The translations under genes and the position numbers were made by a program. A stretch of DNA of 64,000 nucleotides from Chloranthus sessilifolius. Its lineage: Eukaryota > Streptophyta > Magnoliopsida > Chloranthales > Chloranthaceae. Location of the stretch: positions 50,956,185 to 51,020,184 of the forward strand of contig CM037598.1 of the NCBI GenBank assembly GCA_021018995.1, in the 5' to 3' direction. The notes beneath the pieces are model-generated. The model was not told the origin of the DNA. It worked only from the letters and a program-made list of their open reading frames with translations, and made no database searches. Shown in pieces: positions 20,653 to 33,260 of this stretch. Positions within the stretch are counted from its first letter, which is position 1, and each line of letters opens with the position of its first letter.

Positions 20653-23600
20653 CTAAGAGGACTCAGAATCTGAATCTGAATCTATGAACCAGTCCCAGCC
20701 CATCTTTTGTGCTTGTTTCCTAAGTGCAGCGTTGTCCTTTATCTTGCTTGCTTGCTTCTCAGTTGGACTCTTTTTCTTCTTTGCTTTGCTCTCAACTGGG
20801 CTCTTTTTCTTTGGCTGCTTTGGTTTCTTAGGTTGGGCTGGTGGTTTCCTCATGGTAGGAGCTTTTGGTGCCCTCACCCTCATTTTTTTGGTTTTGGGTT
20901 CAGGAGAGATCGTAGGGGATTTTCCTTTGTCTTGCTTAGTGGGGGCTACTAGGGACTTCCCTTTTGCAGGCTGGTCATGTGGTGGTTCCTCCTCAGACTG
21001 GGCAGCTAGCTCTTTGCCAATTTTAATAGAGGCTGCTGTGGAAGCAGTCCTCTTAGCAGTGACTTTCCTCTGTTTAGGATAAGTTTGCTCAGTAGGGTGT
21101 GTAGCAGGAGTTGGGGTCGGTTGAGCCTTCTCTGTAAGGGGTGCATTAGGAGGGGCAACAGGGGATTTCCCTTTATCTGGCTGGCCAAGTGATTGTGCCT
21201 CCTCAGACTGGGTAGCTGGGGCTTGAGAAGGTTTAGGCTCAGGTGCAGGCATGAGTACAGAGAGTGGGGTGAAATGAGCTGCTTCGGCGCGACCAATCTG
21301 ACTTCCAAAGAGGCTATCTGAATTTTAGCTTTGAGGAGGTCAGTGTCATGGATTTCCTTTTAGAGTCGAAAGATTTCCTGGGCATTGTTGAGTCTCTTTT
21401 CAAACAACCTGGCCTTCATCCTCTCCACATTGGTATTTGCCTTCTCTAGCTCTAAATTCATCTGATGATAAGTAGCCATGGTTTTTGCCTTCTCATATGC
21501 CTCCAAGATATTGGTCCACCCAAGGGAAATACTCAGTAATTGCTTTCTATGGGCTTCCTCAATTTCACTAAGCTGCTGTAGCAGGGGGGTCTCAATGGAC
21601 TGCCTAAGTTGGGCCATGCCCCCCAGGACATCCCTCCTAAGGTAGAGATTGTCCCTCATGGCATGGAGGATGGTGAGGTAGGGAGGGATGTAAAAGGAGT
21701 GTTTGGGTGCGATGGGAAGACAGGAAGAGAGGAAGAGAGGAAGTGGAAGGAGCAAAATGTGGTTGGTCCTGGGTGGGGAAAGTGGATTTATTAGTGGGTA
21801 AGTCTAGTTGTTGGGAGAGGGTAACAGGTGCTGGGTCTGTTTGTGCCTTCTTGTCAGTGAATGTTGGAGGGGATAGGATAAGAGGTGGGATTGAAGGCAT
21901 GGGGGGAAAAGAAAATGAGGTAGGCTCACTAGGAGTAGGGGGTGATGGTGGAGGGAAAAAGGGAAGGTGAAAGGTATGAAAGAGAATGGTTGGGTCGTGG
22001 GGTCAGGGCTGGGAGGGGAAAGGACCAGGGGGTTTGAGTGGATTGTTGAGGGATGGGTGGGTTAGTCAATGTCTGTAGGGTGGATTTGATGGATGTGAGT
22101 TCAGTCTGCATCTAAATCTGGGTGTGTGTAGTGGTGGATAGTTGGGATTGGATGTCTTGGATGAGGGAGAGGATGAGTGTCAGTGTGTCTGGGTTGGGTG
22201 GTTGAGATTGTGTAGAAGATGGTACAGGTTGAAAATGTGAGGAAGGGGCATGATGGAAAGTAGAAGGAGGAGGAGATTAGGGTTCTGGTGAGTGATGTGG
22301 TGATGTAATTGGGGAGTCCGGGAGGGGGGTGTAGTGGGTGGGCATGGTGTCAAGGAAACTAGCAATAAAGGCTTTGAATCTTGTGGTTGTGTTAGGGTTG
22401 AGGTCTATGTCTGTGAATGGGGATGTAGTAGGCATGGCTGGAGTGGTATCTTCTTCAATGTGAGGTGTGTCAGTGGGAATAAATGGGATTGTGGGTGGTG
22501 TTTGGGAGATGGTGGGGGTTGTCTCAGTGGTTTTCCTTTTCTTATAGGAAATGAGTGGAGGGTTGTCAGGTTTATGTGAAGATGATGGGGGTATTGGGGT
22601 TGTGTATTGAGGTAGGGTAGGGGATGGTGAGGTGCTGACATGGGGGTTGGTTTCCTCCCAGGTACCAATCATAGGAGAAAGGGGTGTAGGGGAGGAAGGG
22701 AGAGATGCTGATGGTGGAATGGGAGGGATGTTGTGAGGGATGGGGATCTGGAGTAAAGGTGGGGGGATCTTTCGTGGTGGTGACAAGCTTTAGAATCTCC
22801 TGTGTAGTAACAGGGGTAGGCCTTCTAACAGCTGCCTCTTCTACTTGCTTGGAGGGGGCCTGAGTCTCAGCTTTCTTCTTCTTCTGTGCTTCCATCAGGC
22901 TCCTGCTGATTCCCCATTGCCTCTTGGTGAAAGTTGTAGGAGCAAGGGTGGTAGTCTCCTTGGTTTTTGTTATCTTGTACCCCTCTTTTAGAAGCAGTTT
23001 GGTGATGACTCTGGCATAGGGGAGTGTGTGTGGCTTCTTGTTCTGCCCTAATTTCTCCACCAAATCCTTCATTACTTCAAAGATTAACCAGGCTGTAGGA
23101 AGCCATGGCCCAGAGAGAACGAGTAGACAGCATCAACAATAGGAGCTCTCCTCTCCTGCTGATGGCCTGAGCAATAGATGTTCTTTCTCAGGACCTGATC
23201 AATGAAAAGGAGTCCAGGCTCCAACTCTCTTCTTCTGATAGAATCTCCTGAGGCCTTTAATCCTCTAGTTAGAGCCCTTACAATTATATCAATTGAGGCA
23301 CTCAGGGGGGGGTCATATCCACAGCTAGGGTCAAATGCGACTGGGATGCCCAATACCTCTGCAATCACCTTGGGGCTAATAAACATTTCAAAATCATCAA
23401 TTAACACAAGGAGACCTACTTATCCATCTTTGTCTTTGGTGACCCTGATGTGCTGGTAAAAGAGTTACACTAGCCTAGGGTAGGCTAGTGCTGGAATTCC
23501 TCTCATCAAGGGTGTCAGGCTAGCCTTGCTCATAAATTGAATGGCAGGGGCAGAGAGAGGCTCCTTCTCAAAGAAGGGTAGGTCGAAAGTTGTCTCAGGC

Positions 23601-23779
23601 TCCAAGGGGATTAAAGCCATGAGCTCAGAGGGTGTAGAAAACTCAGGGGTTGGCTCCTCCACCTCCTCAATCACTTCCTTCCCTTTTCTCGGTGCCTTTG
23701 AAGTTTTGACCTCCATAGCAGCGGGTTCAACAGGGGCCTTATCCTTGCCCATTTTCTTTCGTGCACTCTTAGGGACCAT
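20653..23779 (-). pseudogene. Element C ORF2, broken
   Basis: ATG at 23779 (MVPKSARKKMGKDKAPVEP); an in-frame ATG also lies at 23797. Conserved domain ASLTPLMRGIPALAYPRLV, LIDDFEMFISPKVIAEVLGIP, then ELEPGLLFIDQVLRKNIYCSGHQQERRAPIVDA. A basic block with KRQWGISRSL and EAQKKKKAE follows, then a long Pro/Thr/Ser-rich segment with STQT near 22045 and KKAQTDP near 21850. A Lys-rich region (KKPKQPKKKSPVESKAKKKK) precedes the acidic end DSDSDSESS at 20653. About 1040 codons, longer than in B. Stops and several frameshifts (near 23465, 23075, 22000-21600, 21300) make it non-functional as read. No membrane segment is visible. Confidence 0.72.
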
Positions 23780-24054
23780 TCCAAACTCTACTTTCAAAAA
23801 TAAAAATAGGGGACTAAGATCTAAGTGTTTACCCTAAAATTGTAGGGTTTGGTTCGATTTGACGCACAGTGTACCACAAGATCTCTGAGCAGAGGGAAAT
23901 TGATGGGGATGATGTTAGGAACAAATCGGTAGATTCCTGGTGCGAATGATGGGTTGTAGGATGGACGCTGGAGGAGAGAGGGAGAAGAGCACCGGAAGCT
24001 AGGGTTTCACTGGATGGAGAAGAAAGAGAGAGTACTGGAAAGGGAGGCAAGTGC

Positions 24055-24067
24055 GGGGTTAAAATAC
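24055..24067 (-). promoter_or_regulatory. Putative ORF2 core promoter (C)
   Basis: Minus strand GTATTTTAACCCC, about 280 bp upstream of the ORF2 ATG; positional equivalent of the B, E and F sequences. Confidence 0.45.
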
Positions 24068-24500
24068 TTGTCGCTAAGCTTGGCGCGCTTTGGAAATATC
24101 TGGTCGCGGGATTGGAAATGAAACCTAGCGAAGATGCAATTCAACTTGGATTGCACAAGAGTCTCCCAGGTTTACCTTTGAGCATGTGATAGCTTGTGAA
24201 GAATTTTATGTGAATTGTGCGAGAGTCTCCCATGCTTCCTTTTGGATTGCGCGAGGGGCTTTGAGGTTCACTTTGAATCTCGCGATTGCCTTTGATTCTC
24301 GCAACAGCTAATGAAGTATTCTATTTGAATTGCGCGAGAGTCTCCCAGGCTTCCTTTTGAACCTCGCGACAGCTAATGAAGTATTCTATTTGAATTGCGC
24401 GAGAGGTTCCCAGGTTTACTTTGAATCTTGGTACAACTATTGAAGGGTTCTATGTGAATTGTGCGAGAGTCTCTCAGGCCTCCTTTTGGACCCAGCGACA
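24063..24500 (-). promoter_or_regulatory. Family II CpG-motif array between integrase and ORF2 (C)
   Basis: TTGCGCGAGAG, TTGTGCGAGAG, CTCGCGACAG and CTCGCAACAG recur, matching the motif in this element's LTR. From about 24180 the array is built on imperfect repeats of about 65 bp: GCAACAGCTA at 24301 and GCGACAGCTA at 24366. Confidence 0.75.
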
Positions 24501-24838
24501 ACAAAGTATTAACAGAGAGCATGTGCTCTTCATTCTGCCATTTCCATTTGTGCTGTGGCTGGATCCTAGGCATGACTCACCACCAGGGGTACCCCCAGAC
24601 ACATTAAGATCAAGCATTCAAGCATAGACAACAAAAATCACCATCCAACATTATGCATTCAAGTAAAAACCATCAATTCGAGAGCGGTAATCATCAAACC
24701 AAGCATAAAGAAATCATACCAGACAGGTCCAAATTCAAGTGGGGCCACTAAAATTTTCTAGAGAGTTTGAACAAAAGAAAGCAAGACAAATCTAACAAAA
24801 CCAAATTACATATGATACAATATTGACACACATGTGGA
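24501..24838 (-). other. Gap between pol and motif array (C)
   Basis: About 340 bp of non-coding sequence; nothing recognised. Confidence 0.4.
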
Positions 24839-25795
24839 TCAATTTAATAAAGGATCCCCTTGAAAGTGAATGGTGTCCATAGGTTTAGCAGGTTTTTCGA
24901 AACAAGGCTTAAGCCTCTGACCATTCACCTTCAAGGTTTTCCCAGACTTAGGATCCTTGATTTCCACAGCACCAGATGGGGAAACACTCATGACAATGTA
25001 GGGACCTTTCCATCTGGATTTCAGTTTACCAAGAAAAAATTTAAGTTTGGAGTTAAACAACCAAACCTTGTCACCAGCCATGAAGCACTTTCTCAATAGA
25101 CCCTTGTCAAACAAAGCCTTGGACCTTTCCTTGTAGATCCGAGCATTGGCATATGCATCCATCCTTAGCTCATCCAGTTCTGACAGCTGCAGCAACCTGT
25201 GATGACTAGCAAAAGTTAGGTCTAGATTAAAATTTTTAATGGCCCAATAGGCCCTGTGTTCTAACTCTACTGAGAGATGACAAGCCTTGCCATAAACCTG
25301 TCTGAATGGGGACATAGCAATGGGAGTCTTATAGGCAGTCCTATAAGCCCAAAGTACATCATTTAGCTTGTCAGCCCAATCCTTCCTGTCAGTCCTCACA
25401 GTCTTCTCAAGGATGTGCTTGATCTCCCTATTAGAAATTTTAACTTGCCCACTGGTTTGTGGGTGGTAGGGAGTAACAATCCTATGGGTGATAGAATATT
25501 TCTTGAGCAAGCTCTTGAAATTTCTGTTGCAGAAATGGCTACCTCCATCACTGATAATGGCTCTAGGGGTGCCAAATCTTGAGAAGATATTCTGCTTTAC
25601 AAACTTGAGGACAACCTGATTATCATTAGTTCTTGTGGCAACAACTTCTACCCATTTTGAAATATAATCCACTGCCACTAAGATGAAATGATAACCATTT
25701 GAAGGACGAAAGGGGCCCATAAAGTCAATACCCCAGACATCAAACAGTTCCACAACAAGGATGGGCTGAAAAGGCATTGAGTTTCTTTTGGACAA
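24839..25795 (-). pseudogene. Element C integrase core and C-terminus
   Basis: 318 open codons, the longest clean pol frame in the window. WGIDFMGPF and IISDGGSHF supply the two Asp residues, but the catalytic Glu position reads [11 protein letters not shown] (AAA for GAA). The C-terminal GPY/F-type region is [20 protein letters not shown], then [10 protein letters not shown], ending DPLLN. The open frame with a lost catalytic residue suggests recent loss of function. Confidence 0.88.
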
Positions 25796-26620
25796 CCCTC
25801 CTAATTTTTGACATCTTTCATAGATCCTGCAGTGTGTATTGGCATCTCTGAATAAAGAAGGCTAATAGAACCCACACTGCAAGATTTTGTCAGCTATTTT
25901 TCTTCCATTAAAGTGGCCTCCACAAGCATTTTCATGGCACATGGCTAGAATACTGGGGAAATCACTTTCTGGAACACATTTTTGGATGATTTGGTTTGCC
26001 TAGTACTTGTATAAGCAAGGTTCCTCCCAGAAAAAGAATTTGACCTATGAGAAAAACAAGTCTTTGTCCATTTTGGTCCAATGGGCAGGAATCTAGCCTA
26101 TAACTAGATAATTTACAATGTGTGCATACCGAGGAACTAAGGAATGGATGGCAAACAATTGCTCATCAAGGAAAACATCATTTGTAGGATCATCAACACA
26201 TCTTTCCAACACAATTCTGGATAAGTGGTCAGCCACCATATTTTCCACACCCTTTTTGTTCTTGATTTCAATATCAAACTCCTATAATAGGAGTATCCAT
26301 CTAATCAGCCTGGGCTTAGCATCTTTCTTGGAAAATAGGCATTTCAATGATGAGTGGTCTGTGAAAATTACAGTTTTAGACCCAAGTAGGTAAGGTCTAA
26401 ATTTGTCAACAGCAAAAACTACTGCCAGAAGCTCTTTTTCAGTTGTGGTATAATTCAATTAAGCTTTAGCAAGTGATTTGCTGAGATAGGCAATGACAAC
26501 TAGCAACTTATCTTTCCTTTGGCCCAAAACAGCACCTATTGTCAAGTCGGATGCATCACATATGAACTTAAAGGGCAGTGTATAGTCAGGTGTTTGGAGT
26601 ACAAGGGCAGAAGTGAGGCA
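25796..26620 (-). pseudogene. Element C RNase H and integrase zinc domain
   Basis: RNase H landmarks [37 protein letters not shown] and KKGVENMVADHLSR, then the integrase HHCC region AMCHENACGGHFNGRK with [14 protein letters not shown]. It carries several stops (for example after RWILLL and in CLYKY-ANQII), mostly G-to-A type. Confidence 0.82.
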
Positions 26621-26626
26621 AATCTT

Positions 26627-27573
26627 TCAAGTTTCAAAAGCCTCAAAACATTCAGTAGAAAAGTCAAACGGCACATCCTGGCAGAGCAGGTGGCACAATG
26701 GTTTAGTAATTTTGCAAAAGTCTTTAATGAACCTCCTATAGAATCCTGCATGTCCAAGGAAAGATCTGATTTGTTTGACTGTTCTTGGAGGGGGTAAATT
26801 TGTAATAAGGTCAGCTTTGGCCTTATCTACCTCAATCCCATCTCTAGAGACTACATGGCCTAACACAATACCTTGTGTTATCATGAAGTGACTCTTTTTC
26901 CAACATAAGACCAGATTGGTCTCCTCACATCTTTGCAAGACCAGGTGGAGGTGTTGCAGACATTGGCCAAAACAATCCCCATATACAGAGAAATCATCCA
27001 TAAAAATTTCTAAGAATTTGTCAATCATATCAGAGAATATGGCATACATACACCTCTGAAAGGTGGCTGGGGCATTACACATCCCAAAAGCCATCCTTCG
27101 ATAAGCAAAGGTGCCAAAAGGACAAGTAAATGTAGTTTTCTCTTGGTCATGAAGGTGCACAAGGATTTGGTTGTACCTTGAGTACCCATCAAGAAAGCAA
27201 TAGAAAGCTTTTCCAGCCAACTTATCCAGATATTGATCAATGAAGGGGAGAGGGAAGTGGTCTTTTCTGGTCTTAGAGTTGAGCTTCTGATAATCTATGC
27301 AAACCCTTCGGCCAGTGGTCTCTCTGGCTGGTCTCAGCTATCCAGACTCAGTTGTGATGACTGTTATGTTAGATTTCTTGGGCACCACTTGGATAGGTGC
27401 CACGCATTCAGAATCAGAAATGGGATAAATTACCCCAGCATCTAGCAATTTAATGATTTTTTTTAGGACCACTTCCTACATGTGAGGATTCAATTTCATC
27501 TGCATTTCCCTGGAGGGTGTTGAGCCCTCCTCTAAATGGATCCTGTGCAAAAATATTGATGCATCTATCCCTC
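26627..27573 (-). pseudogene. Element C reverse transcriptase
   Basis: AFYCFLDGYSRYNQILVH, FGTFAYRRMAFGMCNAPATF, then the active site EIFMDDFSVYGD with both Asp intact, and the connection QIRSFLGHAGFYRRFIKDF. The open part is 26627-27220. The finger region to 27573 is interrupted by stops (around SQLSRP near 27340 and near 27475). Confidence 0.85.
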
Positions 27574-28567
27574 CTAGATCTGCAATGGTCCAGCCAATTG
27601 CCTTTTGTTCTTCCTCAAGACTGTTAGTAATTCTTCCTCTTGCTCATTGGTAAGAGAGGAGGAGATAATTACAGGAAGTTTTTCACCTTTCTCAAGGAAG
27701 GCATATTTCAATGTTTCTGGAAGCTTCTTGAGATCCAGATCAGGGGTTTGTTGGGTGGATGGCAGGATTGGTGCTTTGTTGGTTTGAGGAAGAGGCAGCA
27801 ATGTAGGTTTTCAAATGGAATGCTGCACTAAGCCCATGAAAGACTTCAATGTGGTCATGTCTTCTGGCATAACAGCTGGGCTTCCTTCCCCTACCATGTC
27901 CCAAACTTTAATTAAACTTGTGACAATGTTGCCCCACTCCAACAGAGTGGGCAACTCTTCTTCAACAACATCCTCTAGTACATCCACTGCAAAGCTTTCC
28001 TCATTGTTCAGCTGAGGGTACTTTGCACTATTGTACACATTAAGTTCAACCTTCATATGTCTGAAAGTTACCTCCATGATCCCTGACCTGCATTGAATGC
28101 ATGCATTAGCTGTGGCCAAGAATGGCCTACCCAAAATAACAGGTATAGGGGATGTACTCTTGTTGCAGCCCATGTCCAAAACAAGGAAGTCTGTAGGGTA
28201 AAAGAACTTGTCAAGCCCCACTAAGACATCCTCAACCACTCCCATTGGTCTCCTTTCAGACCTTTCAACCATTAACAGCACAATGGGGGTGGGTTTTAGC
28301 TCCCCCAAACCTAGCTGCTGATACACATTGTATGGCAGCAGGTTTACACTGGATCCAAGGTCTAGAAGGGCCCTTCCAATTGGGTGGTCTCCAATTATAC
28401 AGGGAATAGTGGGTATCCCTGGGTCTTGCAACTTCTCTGACATTGTCATGTTTAATACAGAATTAATTGTATCAGTTGCAAAGACCTTTTTGGACAAATG
28501 GCCCCTAGCTTTTCTTTTCTGGGTGCAAAGGTCTTTTAGAAATTTGGCATACACTGGGACCTGTCTA
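27574..28567 (-). pseudogene. Element C protease and protease-RT linker
   Basis: Active site RALLDLGSSVNLLPYNVYQQ, followed by DFLVLDMGCNKS, PVILGRPFLATANACIQC and HMKVELNVYNSAKYPQL. Open from 28554 to 27811; after one stop the linker continues in frame to 27574 with SSSLTNEQEEELL. Cleaves Gag-Pol. Confidence 0.85.
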
Positions 28568-28921
28568 ATTGCATCAAGTAGGGGCTAATTGATTTTTACC
28601 TGCTTAAAGGTCTCCATCATTTCCTCGATCTGTGCATTCCCCTTATCAAAAGGGGTAGGGCCACTCAAAGCCTGAGAAAATGGCAACTAAGGTACTGCTG
28701 GTTCCTCAGCTGCACGCCTATGACTAAACTTTTGTTTTTTTCTTTTTTCATCTTTTATTTCCTGCTGAGGCTCAACTACAGCCTCTTTATTTTTCCCTTG
28801 TTGTAGGGTAGCAGGCAACTCTTGGTTCTGTACTCTAACAATTTCTTTTTCACTTTCATTTGAAAATTCCTTGGAAATCACCTCTCCTTGTTCCTTCCCA
28901 ACCTGGTTGTCCACCAGCCTA
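28568..28921 (-). pseudogene. Element C gag C-terminal linker, left of the E insertion
   Basis: Lys/Glu/Gln-rich linker RLVDNQVGKEQGEVISKE with several stops. Its N-terminal neighbour ITTLRSG lies 14 kb away at 43.18-43.26 kb; joining the two across E restores the family signature TTLRSGR. Confidence 0.8.
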
Positions 28922-29184
28922 CCAGATGTTGAGAACTGAAAAATACCATTTTTCACCCCTTAACTTGAGTCTTGATAGACCTTTGAGAGAACTAAATAAG
29001 TGTTTTAAGTGCCTGTGTTGCAGCTAACAATAAAGACAGGCTTAACCATAAAAGCAGCGTAAAAGTGCCAAAAAGATGACAACCCATGTCAATCCAAAGG
29101 AAGAAAGAGAAGAAACAACCTCACTAGCTATTGGAAGGTCTGAATTGAAGAGGCAAAGACCTGGTCTCAACCCAGAGAAGAAGT

Positions 29185-29435
29185 ATGGAGCAATTCGAAC
29201 AGAAAAATGCACTACAGAGTACTTTTCGCAATGAACCTGAACTGTTCGCAAAGAACCTAAAACTGAAAAGAACAAAAACTCCAGGCTTAAGCTTTCGAAG
29301 AGCATCTGAACTCTTCGAAGAGATGATTTACCTTTTCGAAAAGAAGAAAACTCAATTCGAACAGAACCAGAACCTTGCGAAAAGAGCTTCAGGAGTTACA
29401 ACACCTTGCGAAAAGCCCCCTAAAATTTGTGAAAA
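29185..29435 (+). promoter_or_regulatory. Family I CpG-motif array, E 5' LTR
   Basis: ATTCGAACAG, TTCGCAAAG, CTTTCGAAGAG, TCTTCGAAGAG, TTTTCGAAAAG and TTGCGAAAAG in series, about 350-600 bp upstream of the TATA box. Confidence 0.75.
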
Positions 29436-29777
29436 GGTATTCTGGAGGTTCTCAGCTTTTACAAGGGCAATTCAGTAATCTATTTCACGCGTCCCAATGC
29501 ATTTAAAAACCTAGGGGCATTCCAGAGGATTCTAAGCATGAAGCGAAGGCATATTCCACCCCACGTGAGCACCCAGAGATGAAATAACTTGGCGGGAACT
29601 TCTAGAAACTCTAACAGATTTTCAAAATGCATAACAGAATTGATGCCTTTTTCACCTGATTGGCTGAACCAGATTGAGGAATTTTGATTGGCCAGAACAG
29701 ATTTGGATCCTCGTGCTCAAACACCATTGGTCAATTCTGATTGGTTGATACACATCTGAGCTGGACTTGGGGAAAAC

Positions 29778-29786
29778 TATAAATAG
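29778..29786 (+). promoter_or_regulatory. TATA box, E 5' LTR
   Basis: TATAAATAG in the sequence context AAAACTATAAATAGACGAACC, repeated at 42190-42198 in the 3' LTR. Confidence 0.75.
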
Positions 29787-30763
29787 ACGAACCATTTGCC
29801 CAATTGGGGCATCCAGATTTTGAGTTTCATTCCTATTCCCCCATTTCCAAATCAGATTGTTTATGCAGAAATCCTATAATAGCTTCACTTTGACTTGCAA
29901 TTGGGAGATGTGAGACATTTACGTAATTCAAGAAAGTTGTATTCAAGACTACACAAATCAAGAGGCTATTTAAGTGTAATGCTCTGTAATTGTAATGGTT
30001 GAAAAGGTTGTTGTAAATCGTATATTCTCAATTGGACTCATGTTAAGGGTTCCTCGATCTCCCTTGCATTAGACTCCTTTAGATTTCTTGTTTTCATGCA
30101 ATTTCCCTTGATTCATTAATCCTGTGAGAATTAGTGTTGGTAACCTAATCTCTCACGGCATTTGTAGTGATGCTTCTTGTTCTAAACTAAGGCTTTGGAT
30201 TAAAGACTATTGGATGGTTTGTGGCCATTAAAGTGAATGAGACCATAGCCATAAGCTTAAACCTAATCCTTAAATTAGATTTATTTCTCTTACATCTGCT
30301 TGTAGCGGATGAAGATTGGATCATCTGTCAGTTGAGCTGTAGTCGTTCTCATTAGTTTTCAAGGACCAAATCAAAGTTAGATATTACTTCTCCATTTTTT
30401 ATATGAGTTTACCTCAAACGTTTCCCCAACTCGGATCTGGATCACTTAGTTTAATTTTTACTTTTATCATTTAGTTAATGTGACAAATTCAACCTCCCAT
30501 CTTATGTGCTTTCTAGATAGGATAAGAGGCCAGATCTGGTAGCTCAGATCTGGAGGTTTGTCTTGCATTTTAGACAAATTCTCTGTGGACGATCTTTCAC
30601 TCACTTACATTTAAAACTTGCTACAATTGGCCCTGATCTTGCAGGCTAATTCACTTCTACCTGTGCTAATATTTCTTTATTTTTTTTAGTATAATTTAGG
30701 AGTTGTAAACCTGTTTTCAAAACACATATAAATCAAGCACACTAAAAAGCAACAACAAGTTTT

Positions 30764-30780
30764 TGGCACCGCTGCCGGGG
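30764..30780 (+). other. Primer-binding site, tRNA-Asp (E)
   Basis: TGGCACCGCTGCCGGGG: two differences from the exact tRNA-Asp complement in element B. Confidence 0.9.
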
Positions 30781-30943
30781 AATTTGTTCTAAAATAGGTA
30801 GACCTAAGTTTTTACTTTTATTTTTTATATCATTACTATTACCTGTGCAGTTATTCATGTCCAATTTTTGAAGAAGGGAAACTACTTAAAAAGAAATTCT
30901 TAAGGTTTGCTGTGAATAATTGGATTTTTTTGTTCTGAGTTGT

Positions 30944-32206
30944 ATGTTTGGTAGGAGGACTCTCAGCCCTGAGATTGTCCCACTGAATTTAGAAGTTGAA
31001 AGGCTGCTACGAACCAAACAAAGAACACAGAATTCTGCTACTATGAGTGAAGAACCTCGACTTTTGAGGGATTACTTTGCACCTGGTGCTTATAATTCTC
31101 CCTTTTGCATTCAATTTCCTACTGCTGAAGGTAATTATGAGATCAAATCATCAACTATCCAAATGCTCCCTTCCTTCCATGGGTTGAGTAAGGAAGATCC
31201 ATACAAATATGTGGATGAATTCTTGGCTCTTTGCACCACATTCAACATAGCTGGACTTGGTCTAGAAGCAACCAAGCTTAGGCACTTTCCTTTTTCATTA
31301 AAGGATAAAGCTAGAGCATGGTTATCTATGTTAGCACCAAATAGTATCACTTCTTGGAATGATTTGCAGTGTCAATTTTTAGCCAAATATTTCCCAATGT
31401 CTAAAACAAGCCAATTGAGACAAAGTATCATTTCTTTCTCACAAAACTCAACTGAAACTTTCCATGAAGCATGGGAACGATTTAAGGAACTTTTAAGGTA
31501 ATGTCCTCATCATCAAATTCCCAGATGGCAGCTGGTTCAAAGCTTCTATCAAGGAATTGATCAAAAAGGAAAAAATATGGTGGATGCCTCCTGTGGAGGC
31601 ACTTACTTACAAAAAATAGTTGAGGAGGTTTGGGACTTATTTGAAGTAATTGGTGAAAACTCAACTCAACAGGAATCTCTGTCAAGAGATATTGAAAATC
31701 CTGCTAGGTTGAACAATCACCAACCCACCAAAGGGAAGATTTATGAGGTGAATGAGTTGGAAAGAAAGATGGACAATTTAACCACAAAGTTTGATAGATT
31801 GATGGACTCACTTAAAAATCCAAATGTTGCAAGAGTAGAGGAGGCATGTCTGATATGCCAGTCCCTTACTCATTCAATTGACCAATGTCCTGCTGCACCA
31901 CAGTTCCCAGATTTAATGGTGGAACAAGCTCATGTTGCTCAATCATTTGGACAGATGCAGTCAAATGAATATCCATGGAGAGGACACCCCAATTTGAGGT
32001 GGAAGCAAGGGAATTATCAATCCCAACAGCAGCAACAACCAAAGAACCAAATGCCTTTCAAAACTGCACAACCTTATCAGCAGAATTTTTATGGCAAACC
32101 AAATTTTCAGTAGCCCATTCCACAACAACCTGTGCAACAATCTGCCCCAGTTCAAACCCCTTCCAAGTCCCCTTCTTTTGAAGATCAAGTCTTAAATTCA
32201 CTCTGA
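30944..32206 (+). pseudogene. Element E gag
   Basis: Starts MFGRRTLSPEIVPLNLEVE; an in-frame ATG 24 bp upstream is less likely because the B gag starts here. One frame to 32206 with two C-to-T stops: 31499 (after FKELLR) and 32111 (after KPNFQ). Zinc knuckle CLICQSLTHSIDQC is intact, followed by a Gln-rich stretch. Nucleocapsid and capsid functions as in B. Confidence 0.9.
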
Positions 32207-33260
32207 AATTTAGGATCTTTAACTTTCAGACGTAATTTTCATAACGGAGCATAAAGAAGATTGAAGAAACATTGGGAATGACTTTCAAATACTTTGGCAA
32301 AAAGAGAAGGAAAGTTACCACCAACCTTTGAACAATCCCAAAGGAGGACAATTCATGGTTGGAGAAGCTTTTAATTCACATGAAGAAGTAAAAACTATTA
32401 CCACTTTGAGAAGTGGAAGAATCATAAATAACAAAGTGGGTACTGAAGAAGAAAAAAATGAGGAAAATGATAAAGATATGTAGCAAGGCGACATAGTGAT
32501 AGCATTAGAGTCTTGATGGACCTCAGAAAAATCAAAAAAATGAAAAACAAAAAATCCAACAAGTTTCTGAAAATGCTTCCAAATCTGTAGATGAAGGACT
32601 AGTTCCTCATTTACCATTTCCTCATGCAATGAAATCGCATCCCCTTTTGATAAAGGAACACAAAAATAGATGAAATGATGGAGACTTTCAAGCAAGTCAA
32701 GATAAATCTACCTTTGCTTGAGGCAATCAAACAAATTCCACATATGCAAAATTTTTGAAAGATGTTTGCACTCACAAAAGACAATCTAGGATCTGATTAT
32801 CCAAGAAGGTCTTTCTTGTGGAAAGAGTTAATCAGTGTTATCCATTGCCACACCTCCTAAACATCAAGATCACGGAATCCCCACAATCCCTTGCATTATT
32901 GGGGAACATACCATTGAAAAGGCTTTATTAGATGGGTGCTAGTGTCAACCTACTTCCATATTCTGTATATGAGAAACTAGGTTTGGGAGAATTAAAACCC
33001 ACTCATGTGGTGTTACAACTAGCGGACAGATCGAAAGGAAGCCAGTGGGGATGATTGAAGATGTATTGGTGGGAGTAGATAAATTTTCTATCGTCTGATT
33101 TTCTAGTTTTGGACATGGAACCAACCAAAAACAAAACTTCCATCCTGTCATTTTGGGAAGACCATTCACAGCTCTGACCAATGCTTGCATTCAATGCAGT
33201 CTGGAATTAAGAAGTCTCTTTTTGAAACATGAAGGTAAAATTAAATATTTATAATGCGAT
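32207..33260 (+). pseudogene. Element E gag-pol linker and protease, heavily shifted
   Basis: Recognisable pieces: TTLRSGRIINNKVGTEEE, IPTIPCIIGEHTIEKALLD, then a two-base deletion at about 32933 that breaks the protease active-site box D-L-G-A, then SVNLLPYSVYEKLGLGELKPTHV in another frame, and MKVKLNIYNA. Many one- and two-base indels. Confidence 0.8.

Larger units (their letters stand above)
28927..30757 (+). repeat. Element E 5' LTR
   Basis: 1831 bp, TGTTGAGAACTG to CAACAACA. Motif array 29185-29435, TATA box 29778-29786. Confidence 0.96.

Noticed and set aside
24180-24500. CRISPR-like array of 65-bp repeats
   Set aside because: Imperfect tandem repeats without unique spacers, in a plant retrotransposon.
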